Source of the DNA: Cytophagales bacterium
GTDB lineage: Bacteria > Bacteroidota > Bacteroidia > Cytophagales > Microscillaceae
DNA length: 64,000 bases
Reading direction: 5' to 3'
NCBI GenBank assembly: GCA_013298075.1
Contig: JAAFJG010000014.1
Coordinates: 16,197 to 80,196 of the forward strand
Below the pieces are notes generated by a model. The model made no database searches. It saw only the letters and a program-made list of their open reading frames with translations, and was not told the DNA's origin. Below are positions 55,424-64,000 of this stretch, piece after piece. The translations under genes and the position numbers were made by a program. Each line of letters opens with the position of its first letter. Within the stretch, counting starts at the first letter, position 1.

Positions 55424-56701
55424 TTATAAACCAAATGCTTCTTTTACTTTATTGACATAATCTAATTTTTCCCAAGTGAAAAATTCGATTTCTTTTTTAT
55501 ATTTTTTACGAATTTCTTCGCGTGCTTCTGCTGTATCTTTGATTTCAACCGTATAAAAATCAACCGCTTTTTTATAAGATTCACGTCCAAAATGACCATA
55601 AGCCGCCGTTTCAGAATAAATAGGATTTTTCAAACCTAATCTATCAATCAATGCTTTAGGACGCATATCAAAAATTTCTAATATTTTGTCAGCAATTTCG
55701 CCTTCAGATAATTTCACTTTCGAAGTTCCGTAAGTATTGATAGTCAATGACACAGGTTGTGCCACGCCAATCGCATACGCTACTTGTACTAAAATTTCGT
55801 CTGCTACGCCTGCTGCTACCAAATTTTTGGCAATATGACGTGCTGCATACGCTGCACTTCTATCTACTTTTGAAGGGTCTTTTCCAGAGAAAGCACCGCC
55901 CCCATGCGCGCCTTTTCCGCCATAAGTATCTACAATAATTTTACGACCTGTCAAACCTGTATCTCCGTGAGGTCCACCGATTACAAATTTTCCTGTTGGA
56001 TTGACGTGATAAATCGTGTTTGCATCTAATAAATGGGCAGGAATAACTCTTGGCACTACAATTTTGATAACATCTTCTTTGATTTTCGCCAACATTTTAA
56101 CTTCTTCATCAAAATCATCATGTTGCGTAGAAACGACTACGGTATGAACTCTTTTTGGAGTATTGTCATCGTTGTATTCAATCGTAACTTGTGCTTTTGA
56201 ATCAGGACGCAAATAATTCATCAAATGCGATTCTTCTTTTCTGATTTTTGCTAATTCAAACATTAATTTATGCGAAAAAGCCAAAGCCATCGGCATATAT
56301 TCGGCTGTTTCTTTGTTTGCGTATCCAAACATCATTCCTTGATCGCCTGCTCCTTGTTCTTTGTCTAAACCTTTTCCTTCATCAACGCCTTGTGCAATAT
56401 CAGGAGATTGGCTGTGTAATGCTGTTAAAATGCCACAAGATTCAGCTTCAAATTGATAATCTGCGTGATTATAACCAATTTTTTTGATAGTGTGACGAAC
56501 TACATCAAGTATTTCTACATAAGCTTTTGTAGTAACTTCACCTGCCACTACTACTTGCCCTGTTGTAACTAATGTTTCACAAGCTACACGAGAATTAACG
56601 TCTTGTGCCAACATTGCGTCAAGCACTGCATCAGAAATTTGGTCTGCTACTTTGTCAGGATGTCCTTCTGAAACCGATTCTGAGGTAAATAAATAAGCCA
56701 T
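55424..56701 (-). CDS. metK: S-adenosylmethionine synthetase
   Basis: I place the start at the ATG at 56701 ([17 protein letters not shown]), giving 425 residues; the upstream frame would run into the promoter. The enzyme makes SAM from methionine and ATP. The ATP-binding [12 protein letters not shown], the loop [14 protein letters not shown] and [16 protein letters not shown] (P-loop-like) are all intact. It is longer than the E. coli protein by about 40 residues, as in other Bacteroidota. It is bracketed by inverted family C elements. I found no SAM riboswitch in the leader. Confidence 0.97.
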   Translation of the reverse strand: MAYLFTSESVSEGHPDKVADQISDAVLDAMLAQDVNSRVACETLVTTGQVVVAGEVTTKAYVEILDVVRHTIKKIGYNHADYQFEAESCGILTALHSQSPDIAQGVDEGKGLDKEQGAGDQGMMFGYANKETAEYMPMALAFSHKLMFELAKIRKEESHLMNYLRPDSKAQVTIEYNDDNTPKRVHTVVVSTQHDDFDEEVKMLAKIKEDVIKIVVPRVIPAHLLDANTIYHVNPTGKFVIGGPHGDTGLTGRKIIVDTYGGKGAHGGGAFSGKDPSKVDRSAAYAARHIAKNLVAAGVADEILVQVAYAIGVAQPVSLTINTYGTSKVKLSEGEIADKILEIFDMRPKALIDRLGLKNPIYSETAAYGHFGRESYKKAVDFYTVEIKDTAEAREEIRKKYKKEIEFFTWEKLDYVNKVKEAFGL

Positions 56702-56748
56702 TTTATATAATTTGTTTTCTTGAATGATAATCAAATTCTTTCGAGGTG

Positions 56749-56780
56749 CAAAGTTAAATATTTTTTATATAAAACGCAAA
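56749..56780 (-). promoter_or_regulatory. Promoter of metK
   Basis: On the minus strand TTTG (56777-56780) - N20 - TAACTTTG (56749-56756), about 48 bp before the ATG. Confidence 0.7.
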
Positions 56781-56940
56781 AAAAATATTTTTTTTTATTA
56801 AAATTAAAAAAATTGGTAGTGTCCCAAATTTGTTGCAAAAAAAATTTGTAATTATTAAAATAAAACACATTGATAAAATATTTTTGATTTACAATAAAAA
56901 AAATATAAAATTTATCGACGAGTATCAGATTTTAAATAAT

Positions 56941-57069
56941 AGTATTTTTTAAATGAAAGAGATTTTAGCACACAGATAACACGGATTTAGCGGATTAATA
57001 CGGTTTTTTTTCTTTTTTCTCGAATTTTTAATGATTTTTGTCAATTTTTGGCTACCATTTAAAAAACTC
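56941..57069 (+). mobile_element. Repeat family C, copy C2 (MITE, 129 bp)
   Basis: AGTATTTTTTAAATG at the left and CATTTAAAAAACTC at the right are inverted ends. TAAT target duplications lie at 56937-56940 and 57070-57073. It is nearly identical to C3. Confidence 0.88.
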
Positions 57070-57094
57070 TAATGTAAACACTAAAAAAAGTGGT

Positions 57095-57252
57095 TCTTAG
57101 GAAATTTGTGCTGAAAATGAAATTTTTTTTTGAAATCTATTTTTTGAATTGCCTCCAGATTTATCTGGAGGTTAATATAAAATTCAATTCTTGGCTCTAT
57201 CCGAAATTTTTATGTTTCTCAAATGGATATTTTTCTATATTTTCAAAATAAA
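57095..57252 (-). repeat. Repeat family F, copy F4
   Basis: This is an inverse-orientation copy starting CTTAGGAAATTTGTGC and carrying AATTGCCTCCAGATTTATCT and GGAGGTTAATATAAAATTCA. It has a single intact hairpin. Confidence 0.78.
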
Positions 57253-57314
57253 AAGATATTCATACATAGACTAAAATTAGCTCCGCAATAATTTCATAAG
57301 AACCAAAAAAATTA

Positions 57315-57974
57315 TTATCCTTTCATTTTTTCATAATCTGATAAAAATTTCTTCAAACCACTATCTGTCAAAGGGTGATTTAATAAACTTAAAATTACGC
57401 TCAACGGACACGTAGCCACATCTGCACCCAATTCTGCACATTTGATAATATGCATAGGATGACGAATAGATGCCGCTAAAATTTCTGTTTCAAAATCATA
57501 ATTAGTAAAAATATCGCTGATTTGAGAGATTAACTCGATGCCATCTGTACTAATATCATCTAATCGACCTACAAAAGGAGATACAAAACTTGCCCCCGCT
57601 TTTGCCGCCAAAAGCGCTTGTCCTGATGAAAAAATCAACGTACAATTAGTACGAATTCCTTTGTCAGAAAAATATTTAATGGCTTTTACGCCATCTCTTA
57701 TCATCGGAACTTTTACCACAATAGTTTCGTGAATATCTGCCAATTCTTCGCCTTCTCTTACCATTCCTTCAAAATCAGTTGCAATTACTTCCGCACTTAC
57801 ATCTCCATCACCCACAATATCACAAATAGAACGATAGTGTTTTAAAATGTTATTTTTGCCTTTGATGCCTTCTTTTGCCATCAAAGAGGGATTGGTAGTT
57901 ACCCCATCTAATACGCCTAAATCGTATGCTTCTTGAATTTCCTGCAAATTTGCAGTATCTATAAAAAATTTCAT
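57315..57974 (-). CDS. fsa: Fructose-6-phosphate aldolase / transaldolase-like (FSA/TalC)
   Basis: The 219-residue TIM-barrel enzyme of the short transaldolase subfamily is recognised from [33 protein letters not shown], the Schiff-base Lys88 in IVVKVPM, and [12 protein letters not shown]. Short members act either as fructose-6-phosphate aldolase or as transaldolase in the pentose phosphate pathway; the sequence alone does not separate these securely. It is followed by family F/C repeats and preceded by metF in the same direction, about 30 bp apart. Confidence 0.92.
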   Translation of the reverse strand: MKFFIDTANLQEIQEAYDLGVLDGVTTNPSLMAKEGIKGKNNILKHYRSICDIVGDGDVSAEVIATDFEGMVREGEELADIHETIVVKVPMIRDGVKAIKYFSDKGIRTNCTLIFSSGQALLAAKAGASFVSPFVGRLDDISTDGIELISQISDIFTNYDFETEILAASIRHPMHIIKCAELGADVATCPLSVILSLLNHPLTDSGLKKFLSDYEKMKG

Positions 57975-58003
57975 ATATGTTTATATAAAGATGTAATTTT
58001 ATT

Positions 58004-58957
58004 TTAAAAAACGCCTTGTGCAATTTTTTTCACTCCCGCCGACTTGCTCATCGAATAATAATGCAAACAAGGAACGCCAAAACTTAACAATTCTTTCGAT
58101 TGTTGAATTGCCCATTCTGCGCCTATTTGTGCTACTTCTTGATTATTTTTGCAACTTTCAACCGCATCAACCAAGTCATTTGGTAAATCAATATGAAAAA
58201 TACTTGGCAAAATAGAAAGTTGTTTTTTAGTTGTCAATGGTTTTAAACCCGGAATAATTGGCACATTAATTCCTTCTGCTCTACAAGTTTTTACAAAATC
58301 AAAATATTTTTGGTTATCAAAAAACATTTGTGTTACGATATAATCTGCGCCTGCATCTACTTTTTGTTTCAAATATTGAATATCTTTTTTAAAATTGGGT
58401 GCCTCAAAATGTTTTTCAGGATAACCTGCTACGCCAATACAAAAATTTGTACCTGTATTATCAGATTTTTCTTGTCCCCAATAATGTCCTTGATTCAAGT
58501 TTACGACGTGGTGCAATAAATCAATCGCATAATTATGTCCATTCGGTTCGGGTACAAAACTCCCTTCACTTTTGATAGCATCACCTCTCAAAACCAATAC
58601 ATTTTCTACGCCCAAATAGTCTAAATCAATCAAAGCATCTTCTGTTTCTTCTTTCGAAAAACCACCACAAATCAAATGTGGCACTGCTTCAATTTTATAT
58701 TTATTCATAATGGCAGCACAAATACCGACAGTTCCTGGTCTTTTTCTGGTATTATATCTTTGCAAAAGTCCATTTGGATGATTTTTATAGATATATTCTT
58801 CCCGATGATACGTTACATCAATAAAAGCAGGATTAAATTCTATCAAAGGTTCTATGGCTTCGAATAAATGGTCGATATTTTCTCCTTTCAAAGGCGGAAG
58901 AATTTCAAAAGAAAATAATGGTTTTTTAGCGTTTTTTATTACTTCGGTTAGTTTCAT
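58004..58957 (-). CDS. metF: 5,10-methylenetetrahydrofolate reductase
   Basis: This 317-residue FAD enzyme reduces methylene-THF to methyl-THF for methionine synthesis. Family segments are FSFEILPPLKGENID at the start, FIDVTYHREE, HLICGGFSKEE, NVLVLRGD, and DYIVTQMFFDNQKY. It is a TIM barrel of normal length and cytoplasmic. It lies 29 bp upstream of the aldolase gene and shares the methionine/SAM theme of metK nearby. Confidence 0.96.
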   Translation of the reverse strand: MKLTEVIKNAKKPLFSFEILPPLKGENIDHLFEAIEPLIEFNPAFIDVTYHREEYIYKNHPNGLLQRYNTRKRPGTVGICAAIMNKYKIEAVPHLICGGFSKEETEDALIDLDYLGVENVLVLRGDAIKSEGSFVPEPNGHNYAIDLLHHVVNLNQGHYWGQEKSDNTGTNFCIGVAGYPEKHFEAPNFKKDIQYLKQKVDAGADYIVTQMFFDNQKYFDFVKTCRAEGINVPIIPGLKPLTTKKQLSILPSIFHIDLPNDLVDAVESCKNNQEVAQIGAEWAIQQSKELLSFGVPCLHYYSMSKSAGVKKIAQGVF

Positions 58958-59154
58958 TTATTTTTGTGTTTTTATGATAATATTTTACGATAAATTTCTT
59001 GAGTGCAAAATTAGTGTAAAAAAACTTTTTTTCAAAATGATATGAAAAAAAGAACCTTTTTTTAATTTTTCACTCCTATTTTTTTGAGATTTTAGGTATC
59101 TAATTTTATTTTTTGTATTTTATTTTTTGTATTTTATTTTGAAAATGTACAAAA

Positions 59155-59298
59155 ATATTAGCCTGAGAAACATAAAAATTTTGGCTAAAGCCATTTATTG
59201 AATTTTATATTATCCTCCAGATAAATCTGGAGGCAATTCAAAAAATACATTTCAAAAAATATATTTTCATATTTCGCAAAAATCTCCTAAAAACTAAA
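59155..59298 (+). repeat. Repeat family F, copy F5
   Basis: ATTTTGGCTAAAGCCATTTA, then a perfect hairpin CCTCCAGATAAATCTGGAGG in a single unit, and the end CGCAAAAATCTCCTAA. Same orientation as F2. Confidence 0.8.
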
Positions 59299-59301
59299 AA
59301 A

Positions 59302-60099
59302 TTAAACGGCTACTTGTGCCTTGATGCCTGCGTGTGAGATATAATTTTCTAATATAATATCCTCAAAATTAAAATCAAAAATATTTTTGATGGTTGGATT
59401 GAGTTTTAAAGTTGGAAAATCATAAGGCTCTCTTGATAATTGTAAATTTACTTGCTCAAAATGGTTGCTATAAATATGTGTATCGACCGTACTCAACACC
59501 AATTCCCCAACTTTCAAATCACAAACTTGGGCTATCATTTGGGTCAATAACGCATAAGAAGCAATATTAAAAGGCATACCCAAAAAACAATCTACGCTTC
59601 TCATCAATAAATGGCAAGATAATTTTTGGTCATATACGCCAAACTGAAACATCAAATGACAAGGTGGCAATTTCATTTTCGCAATTTCACCTACATTCCA
59701 TGCACTCACAATCAATCTTCGAGAATTAGGATTATTTTTAATTTGTGTGATTACATCAGTAATTTGGTCGATATTTCTGCCCTCTTTTGTTTCCCAATTT
59801 CGCCATTGTTTGCCATATACTTCTCCTAATTCTCCGTTTTCGTCAGCCCATTCGTCCCAAATAGAAATATTATTTTCTTTTAAAAATTTGATATTTGTAT
59901 CGCCTCTCAAAAACCATAATAATTCATAAACGATTGATTTCCAATGCACTTTTTTAGTGGTTAATAACGGAAAACCATTGTTTAAATCGTGCCGCATTTG
60001 ATACCCAAAAATACTTTTTGTACCAATTCCTGTTCTGTCATCTTTTTGATGACCATTATTCATAATATTTTTTAATAATTGTAAATAATCTTTTTCCAT
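59302..60099 (-). CDS. thyA: Thymidylate synthase (ThyA)
   Basis: The 265-residue enzyme methylates dUMP to dTMP using methylene-THF. The catalytic Cys147 is in [10 protein letters not shown], with [23 protein letters not shown], the [16 protein letters not shown] substrate-binding region and [11 protein letters not shown] also intact. Its length is that of the short bacterial form. It has its own promoter about 90 bp upstream and is followed by repeat F5. No dfrA (folA) gene is adjacent. Confidence 0.98.
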   Translation of the reverse strand: MEKDYLQLLKNIMNNGHQKDDRTGIGTKSIFGYQMRHDLNNGFPLLTTKKVHWKSIVYELLWFLRGDTNIKFLKENNISIWDEWADENGELGEVYGKQWRNWETKEGRNIDQITDVITQIKNNPNSRRLIVSAWNVGEIAKMKLPPCHLMFQFGVYDQKLSCHLLMRSVDCFLGMPFNIASYALLTQMIAQVCDLKVGELVLSTVDTHIYSNHFEQVNLQLSREPYDFPTLKLNPTIKNIFDFNFEDIILENYISHAGIKAQVAV

Positions 60100-60188
60100 T
60101 TTTTTATTTTTATTTTCTTATGTGTATATTTGAAATGATTTCTTTAATTTTATTGTTTTTGAAAGGTGTAAAATTTTAAAATTTTTCG

Positions 60189-60216
60189 CAAAGATACAGA
60201 AAAAATATAAAAACAA
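60189..60216 (-). promoter_or_regulatory. Promoter of thyA
   Basis: On the minus strand TTG (60214-60216) - N17 - TATCTTTG (60189-60196). Confidence 0.55.
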
Positions 60217-60311
60217 TCTAATATGCAACTTAAATTATATTTTCAATATATATATATATCTTTTGGATAAAAAGTAGTGTGTTTTTGTTAGGAATGATAG
60301 TTGTTTTTAAT

Positions 60312-60395
60312 CCTCGGTCTGTGGCGCACAGACCGAGGCGAAAGAGAAAAAAATAAAATACACTACTCCTACTACTTTGTCTGTGGCACACAGAC
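60312..60395. repeat. Family D palindromes
   Basis: A perfect hairpin CCTCGGTCTGTG-GCG-CACAGACCGAGG lies at 60312-60338, and a second shorter one (TCTGTGGCACACAGA) lies at about 60380-60394. Together they resemble the double structure at 46.35 kb. Confidence 0.8.
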
Positions 60396-60403
60396 CAGAA
60401 CAA

Positions 60404-60674
60404 AATTTGATAATAGTATTTTTTAAATGAAAGAGATTTTAGCATACAGATAACACGGATTTAGCGGATTAATACGAATTTTTTTCTTTTTTCTTGAATT
60501 TTTAATGATTTTTGTCAATTTTTGGCTACCATTTAAAAAACTCTAATGACATTTAGTTAGCGTAAAAATTTGCATCAAGAAAATTATCAAAAATTACCAC
60601 ATTTTGAACAGCCTACCTTGAAGGAATAATAAAACAAACATCTTTTTACAAAATTAAAAAGTCGTTATCAGACT
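60404..60674 (-). mobile_element. Family E copy E4 interrupted by C3
   Basis: One terminus (AATTTGATAAT) ends at 60414 and continues as GACATTTAGTTAGCG from 60548; the family C element sits in between. The rest contains GCCTACCTTGAAGGAATAAT and the other terminus GTCGTTATCAGACT (60661-60674). The interior D palindrome is missing from this copy. Confidence 0.72.
60415..60543 (+). mobile_element. Repeat family C, copy C3 (MITE inside E4)
   Basis: This is a 129-bp element with the same inverted ends as C2 and TAAT duplications at 60411-60414 and 60544-60547. The flanks join into an uninterrupted E-family terminus if the element and one TAAT are removed. Confidence 0.88.
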
Positions 60675-60763
60675 TTCAAAAATTTATAAAATAAAAAACA
60701 ACAATTTGTAATTTTAGGTTTTCCACAAAAATTGTCAGACAACCAAAATATTTTCAATTAGTT

Positions 60764-62143
60764 TTATTTTTTCATCTTATTCGCTCTCCACCATGCTTGA
60801 AAAGATTGTTTGGCTATTGTTGGCATAGCACGTCTTTTCCCCCAACTAGTCTTAAAAAATTGTTTGAATCCTACATTTTTAAACCTCGTAGAAACGCTAT
60901 CTACTCGTTTTCTTTTTTGCATAATGGTTTGCCAAATATTCATTGCCCACTTTTCTGAAATAGGTTGCAAGCCTGTTTCCACACTTTCCTGACGATTCAA
61001 AACCAATAATTGTGGCAAATCTATTTTCACAGGACAAACTGTTCCACACGCGCCACACAACGAACTTGCATAACTCAAATGCTTAAATTTAGCCATTCCT
61101 TCCAAATGTGGCGCAATCACTGCCCCAATTGGACCGCTATAAGTAGTGTTATAACTATGCCCACCAATATTTTTATACACAGGGCAAATATTCAAACAAG
61201 CACCACAACGAATGCAATTTAAGGCTTGTCTTTTTTTCTCATCTGCCAATAAATTCGTCCTTCCGTTATCCAATAAAACTACATACATTTCTTCGGGTCC
61301 GTCAGTTTCATCATTTTGTTTTGCTCCTGTTAAAATCGAATTATACACCGTTAATCTTTGTCCTGTACCACTCGTGGCAAGCATTGACCAAAATAAATCT
61401 AAGTCTTCGAGGCTCGGAATTATTTTTTCTAAGCCTGCAATCGCAATATGAACTTTTGGAAAAGTAGTAGTTAATCGAGCATTTCCTTCGTTTTCAGTGA
61501 TAGCAATTCCGCCCACATCAGCAATCAAAAAATTTGCGCCTGTGATACCTACTTCTGCCTCTATGTATTTTTGTCTTACATTATTTCTACAAATCATCGT
61601 CAAAACTTGTGCATCATCAGTGATAGGTGTGCCTAATGTATCGTGAAAAATTTTGGCTACATCCTCTTTGCGTAAGTGCATCGCAGGCGTAACAATATGA
61701 TAAGGTTTTTGGTGAGCAAGTTGGACAATATATTCACCCAAATCGGTTTCGATAGGAGCAATATTTTTATGTTCTAAAAATTCATTCAAACCAATTTCCT
61801 CTGTTGTCATTGATTTTGATTTTACGACAGATTTAGCGTTATATTTTGTTAAAATAATATCAATTTGTGCTAATGCTTCTTGAATAGTGGCTGCCCAGAT
61901 TACTTTTCCACCTTTTTTTGTAAAATTTTCTTCAAACATTAAAAGATATTTATCCAAATTTTCTATGGTTTCAGTCTTGATATAGGCGGCTCTTTCGCGT
62001 GCTAATTCGTGGTCATCAAAACTTAATAATCCACGCTGAACTGCTACATTATATTTTCCAATATTATGATTGATAGTTTGTCTATGTTTGATATCGAAAG
62101 ATTTTTTATCTACTATTTCTGAAAATTTTTTTGATTCTTTCAT
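60764..62143 (-). CDS. lutB: LutB-type iron-sulfur protein (L-lactate utilisation)
   Basis: The 459-residue protein has an N-terminal LUD domain (ETIENLDKYLLMFEENFTKK to about residue 290) and two 4Fe-4S clusters: CIRCGACLNICPV near residue 305, then CGACGTVCPVKIDLP near 362. It matches LutB/LldF of the LutABC lactate oxidation complex. The partner genes lutA and lutC are not adjacent, so the complex would be assembled from distant genes or this is a stand-alone paralogue. It is a cytoplasmic/peripheral protein. Confidence 0.9.
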   Translation of the reverse strand: MKESKKFSEIVDKKSFDIKHRQTINHNIGKYNVAVQRGLLSFDDHELARERAAYIKTETIENLDKYLLMFEENFTKKGGKVIWAATIQEALAQIDIILTKYNAKSVVKSKSMTTEEIGLNEFLEHKNIAPIETDLGEYIVQLAHQKPYHIVTPAMHLRKEDVAKIFHDTLGTPITDDAQVLTMICRNNVRQKYIEAEVGITGANFLIADVGGIAITENEGNARLTTTFPKVHIAIAGLEKIIPSLEDLDLFWSMLATSGTGQRLTVYNSILTGAKQNDETDGPEEMYVVLLDNGRTNLLADEKKRQALNCIRCGACLNICPVYKNIGGHSYNTTYSGPIGAVIAPHLEGMAKFKHLSYASSLCGACGTVCPVKIDLPQLLVLNRQESVETGLQPISEKWAMNIWQTIMQKRKRVDSVSTRFKNVGFKQFFKTSWGKRRAMPTIAKQSFQAWWRANKMKK

Positions 62144-62278
62144 TTTTTGACTATTTTTTTACAAAAGTAACTCTTTTTTATTGAAATTTGTTCTAAATTG
62201 TATATTTTTTTCATTTTTTTTGATAATCCTATTTTTTATTTTCGTTTTTTATCCATTAAATATCTAAAAAACAATATT

Positions 62279-62583
62279 TTTAGGGACTAAATAAAAAATA
62301 ATATACCTAAAAAAACTCCCTCACCTTCGGGGAGGGCTGGGGTCAGTGTTGTTAAATTCTTTTTTTTTAACAAGTAAAATAGAAATTAACTTGTATAATA
62401 TTCTGTAAAAAATCTATAATTTTTTGAAAATCTTATAGATTTGGCAAATTATATTTTGATTTGTAAAATAATTTACCTGACAAATATTAGAACTTAACAA
62501 CACTGACCCTAACCCTCCCCAGCGGTGAGGGGACTAAAAATGAGTTTTTTGAGTGGGTAATTTATTTTTTAGATGACCCCTTA
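62279..62583. mobile_element. Repeat family A, copy A4, with one B module as core
   Basis: Outer ends TTTAGGGACTAAATAAAAAA and inverted TTTTTTAGATGACCCCTTAA enclose the same GC-rich arms as A2. Between GGCTGGGGT and ACCCTAACCC is a single B module (62345-62504) instead of the short A/T loop seen in A2. Confidence 0.8.
62345..62504. repeat. B module, copy B3
   Basis: This 160-bp module has the same inverted ends as B1 and B2 (AGTGTTGTTAAATTCT; TTAACAACACT). Confidence 0.85.
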
Positions 62584-62615
62584 ATAAAATAAATGGTATT
62601 TATTTCAATATAAAT

Positions 62616-62645
62616 TTTGAAAATAAAAAAAATGTATTATTTTTG
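62616..62645 (+). promoter_or_regulatory. Promoter of the TonB-dependent receptor gene
   Basis: TTTG (62616-62619) - N18 - TATTTTTG (62638-62645), about 80 bp before the ATG. Confidence 0.6.
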
Positions 62646-62724
62646 CGACAATATAAATAACATTCTGTTTTAAATAAAAATAACAAAATAAAACAACAAT
62701 AATTTTAAAAAAATACAAATTAAA

Positions 62725-64000
62725 ATGAATATAAAATTTACGATTACTTTGTTTTTATGTTTATTGATTTCAAAAGGATACACACAAAACGATACAACTA
62801 TTTTGTTTAATCCTTCAATGAAAGAAATGTTAAATATTAAACCACAACAAAATAAAGAAGTAAGTATTGCTTCTAATGTAATTAGTGATGTAGATAAACA
62901 ACCTTCGTCTGTCACCGTTATTACTGCCCAACAACTCAAACTCTCAGCAGCAAGAACACTTTCTGAAGCGTTGATGTTGTTTGTTCCTGGTTATTTTGCC
63001 GTTGAAGACCAAGACGATATTATTAGTGGTTTTCGTGGTTTGGCACCTGATAATAATTCAAAAGTACTTTTTTTGGTGAATGGACAAAATCTAAATACAG
63101 AGTTTTTTTGGGGTCCGCCTGATGCACTTTTGAATAGTCCTAATATGGATTATATTGAAAGTGTGGAAGTAATTCGAGGGCCTGGTTCAGTGGTTTTGGG
63201 GCAAGGAGCATTGTTGGGAGTTATCAATATTATCACTAAAGACGCTTCCAAAGAAGATACAGGTTCTATTCAATTAAACGCAGGTTTGGGTATGAATAAC
63301 TTCTATAATGCTTCTATGGATATTCGTTTGAATATAAAAGGACTTAAAACTTATACGCATATCACAGGTTTGGATTATCATGGGCAAGCATTGAGAGATG
63401 AAGGCTGGGCATCTTTGCAAGGCAATCAAGGTTTTGCAGGTGGAAAAGTAGCAGATATGGGGCATCGTCTTAGACGCACTCAAAACTTTTCTTTTATCAA
63501 TAATATTCAATACAAAAAAATAAATTTTAGTTTAATCCAAACTTCTCAAAAAAGAGATTTATATAATTTTTATCGAGATAGAGAAGTGTTGAAACAAGAT
63601 TTATTAGCGGCAAATATTTCTTATTCTACTAATATTACAACTAAAATTAGTAATGTTTCTACTGTTTCTGCTATTCGAGACGATTATTTTTTATCTTCTT
63701 TAGCAGGAGTAAATATGGGTGGAACTTCTGAAGTAAGATATGGTTTAAAAACGGTTTTTATTTTAAATGAACTTTTTAAAGGCAATAAATTAGCTATTGG
63801 TGGAGAAGCAAGAGTTTTTCAAATGGGTAAAAATAACTCAGATGGAAATAATTTTATTGCCAATAAAATCGGAACATTTGCTCCACAAACAGCCAACCAA
63901 CAATTAACTATGGGTTATCAACAAAATATTACTTTATTAAGTATGTTTGCTGAAAATTTTTATAGTTTAAACGATAAAATTGATATTTTTGGGGCAATCC
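62725..64000 (+). CDS. TonB-dependent outer-membrane receptor (3' end outside window)
   Basis: The frame is open from the ATG at 62725 to the right edge. A signal peptide (MNIKFTITLFLCLLISKGYT) is followed by the plug domain: SSVTVITAQQLKLSAARTL, SEALMLFVPGYFAVEDQ, ISGFRGLAPDNNSKVLFLVNG and VEVIRGPGSVVLGQGALLGV, closing with NIITKD. Barrel strands begin after that. No CarboxypepD-like N-terminal domain is present, so it resembles siderophore/vitamin receptors rather than SusC. The ligand is unknown. Confidence 0.93.
   Translation, partial: MNIKFTITLFLCLLISKGYTQNDTTILFNPSMKEMLNIKPQQNKEVSIASNVISDVDKQPSSVTVITAQQLKLSAARTLSEALMLFVPGYFAVEDQDDIISGFRGLAPDNNSKVLFLVNGQNLNTEFFWGPPDALLNSPNMDYIESVEVIRGPGSVVLGQGALLGVINIITKDASKEDTGSIQLNAGLGMNNFYNASMDIRLNIKGLKTYTHITGLDYHGQALRDEGWASLQGNQGFAGGKVADMGHRLRRTQNFSFINNIQYKKINFSLIQTSQKRDLYNFYRDREVLKQDLLAANISYSTNITTKISNVSTVSAIRDDYFLSSLAGVNMGGTSEVRYGLKTVFILNELFKGNKLAIGGEARVFQMGKNNSDGNNFIANKIGTFAPQTANQQLTMGYQQNITLLSMFAENFYSLNDKIDIFGAI

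Noticed and set aside
56702-56936. SAM riboswitch upstream of metK
   Set aside because: The leader between the promoter and the ATG is only about 40 nt and AT-rich, with no paired core recognisable as SAM-I or SAM-II.

Overview
The window is AT-rich chromosomal DNA of a member of the Bacteroidota, most likely Cytophagales-like (inference). The evidence is promoters of the form TTTG-N17..20-TAnnTTTG, no Shine-Dalgarno bias ahead of genes, a huge Asn-rich IF-2, an nqrF-type Na+-NADH:quinone reductase subunit, a homogentisate pathway gene, exported PorT-like, CAP and TPR proteins, ECF sigma factors and a TonB-dependent receptor. Most of the window is housekeeping sequence with about 55 supportable genes, most of them on the minus strand, separated by unusually repeat-rich intergenic spaces.

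Layout. 0-3.4 kb: the end of an SDR gene, a lipoprotein/ABC metal permease pair, then a nested repeat block. 3.4-9.3 kb: the rimP-nusA-infB operon behind a structured leader with its own terminator. 9.3-16.7 kb: a quinone oxidoreductase, a TIGR04255-like protein, a methionine-type aminotransferase and a four-gene surface-polysaccharide cluster (glycosyltransferase, epimerase, methyltransferase, glycosyltransferase). 16.9-28.1 kb: exported and envelope proteins (TPR, SiaC-like, beta-barrel, CAP, cyclophilin, M28 peptidase, RND adaptor, rhodanese-thioredoxin lipoprotein), a TetR regulator, a DUF3109 protein and an epimerase. 28.4-34.8 kb: pncB, an M20 dipeptidase, hmgA and a membrane protein. 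34.9-41 kb: a DNA methyltransferase-nuclease fusion with a PKD-like tail, uvrB and an AIPR-family protein, which is the only defence-flavoured stretch. 41.2-43.3 kb: smpB, a zinc anti-sigma factor, an exported protein and an ECF sigma factor. 44-50.3 kb: nqrF, pheS, a YbaB protein, a decayed region and a CREST-type membrane hydrolase. 50.3-53.5 kb: an exported coiled-coil protein, a second ECF sigma factor with a membrane partner, and tRNA-His. 53.5-64 kb: TM2/SHOCT protein, floA, then metK, fsa, metF and thyA (one-carbon and sugar-phosphate metabolism), a LutB-like Fe-S protein and the start of a TonB-dependent receptor.

What ordinary annotation leaves unexplained is a set of at least five interlocking families of short non-coding repeats (called A to F here; D is the hairpin part of E). 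Family C is a 129-130 bp element with terminal inverted repeats and clean 4-bp target duplications (TAAT or AATA). One copy is inserted exactly inside the terminus of an E element, and two inverted copies bracket metK. Family E is about 200 bp with 14-bp terminal inverted repeats and usually carries a CCTCGGTCTGTG palindrome (D). Family A shares termini but has interchangeable cores, including a 160-bp module (B) present singly or in tandem. Family F carries a CCTCCAG..CTGGAGG hairpin that has expanded into six tandem 22-bp units at one locus. No transposase is visible here, so these behave like MITEs mobilised in trans. This repeat system, the rimP leader RNA and the methyltransferase-nuclease-PKD fusion are the observations most worth following up.
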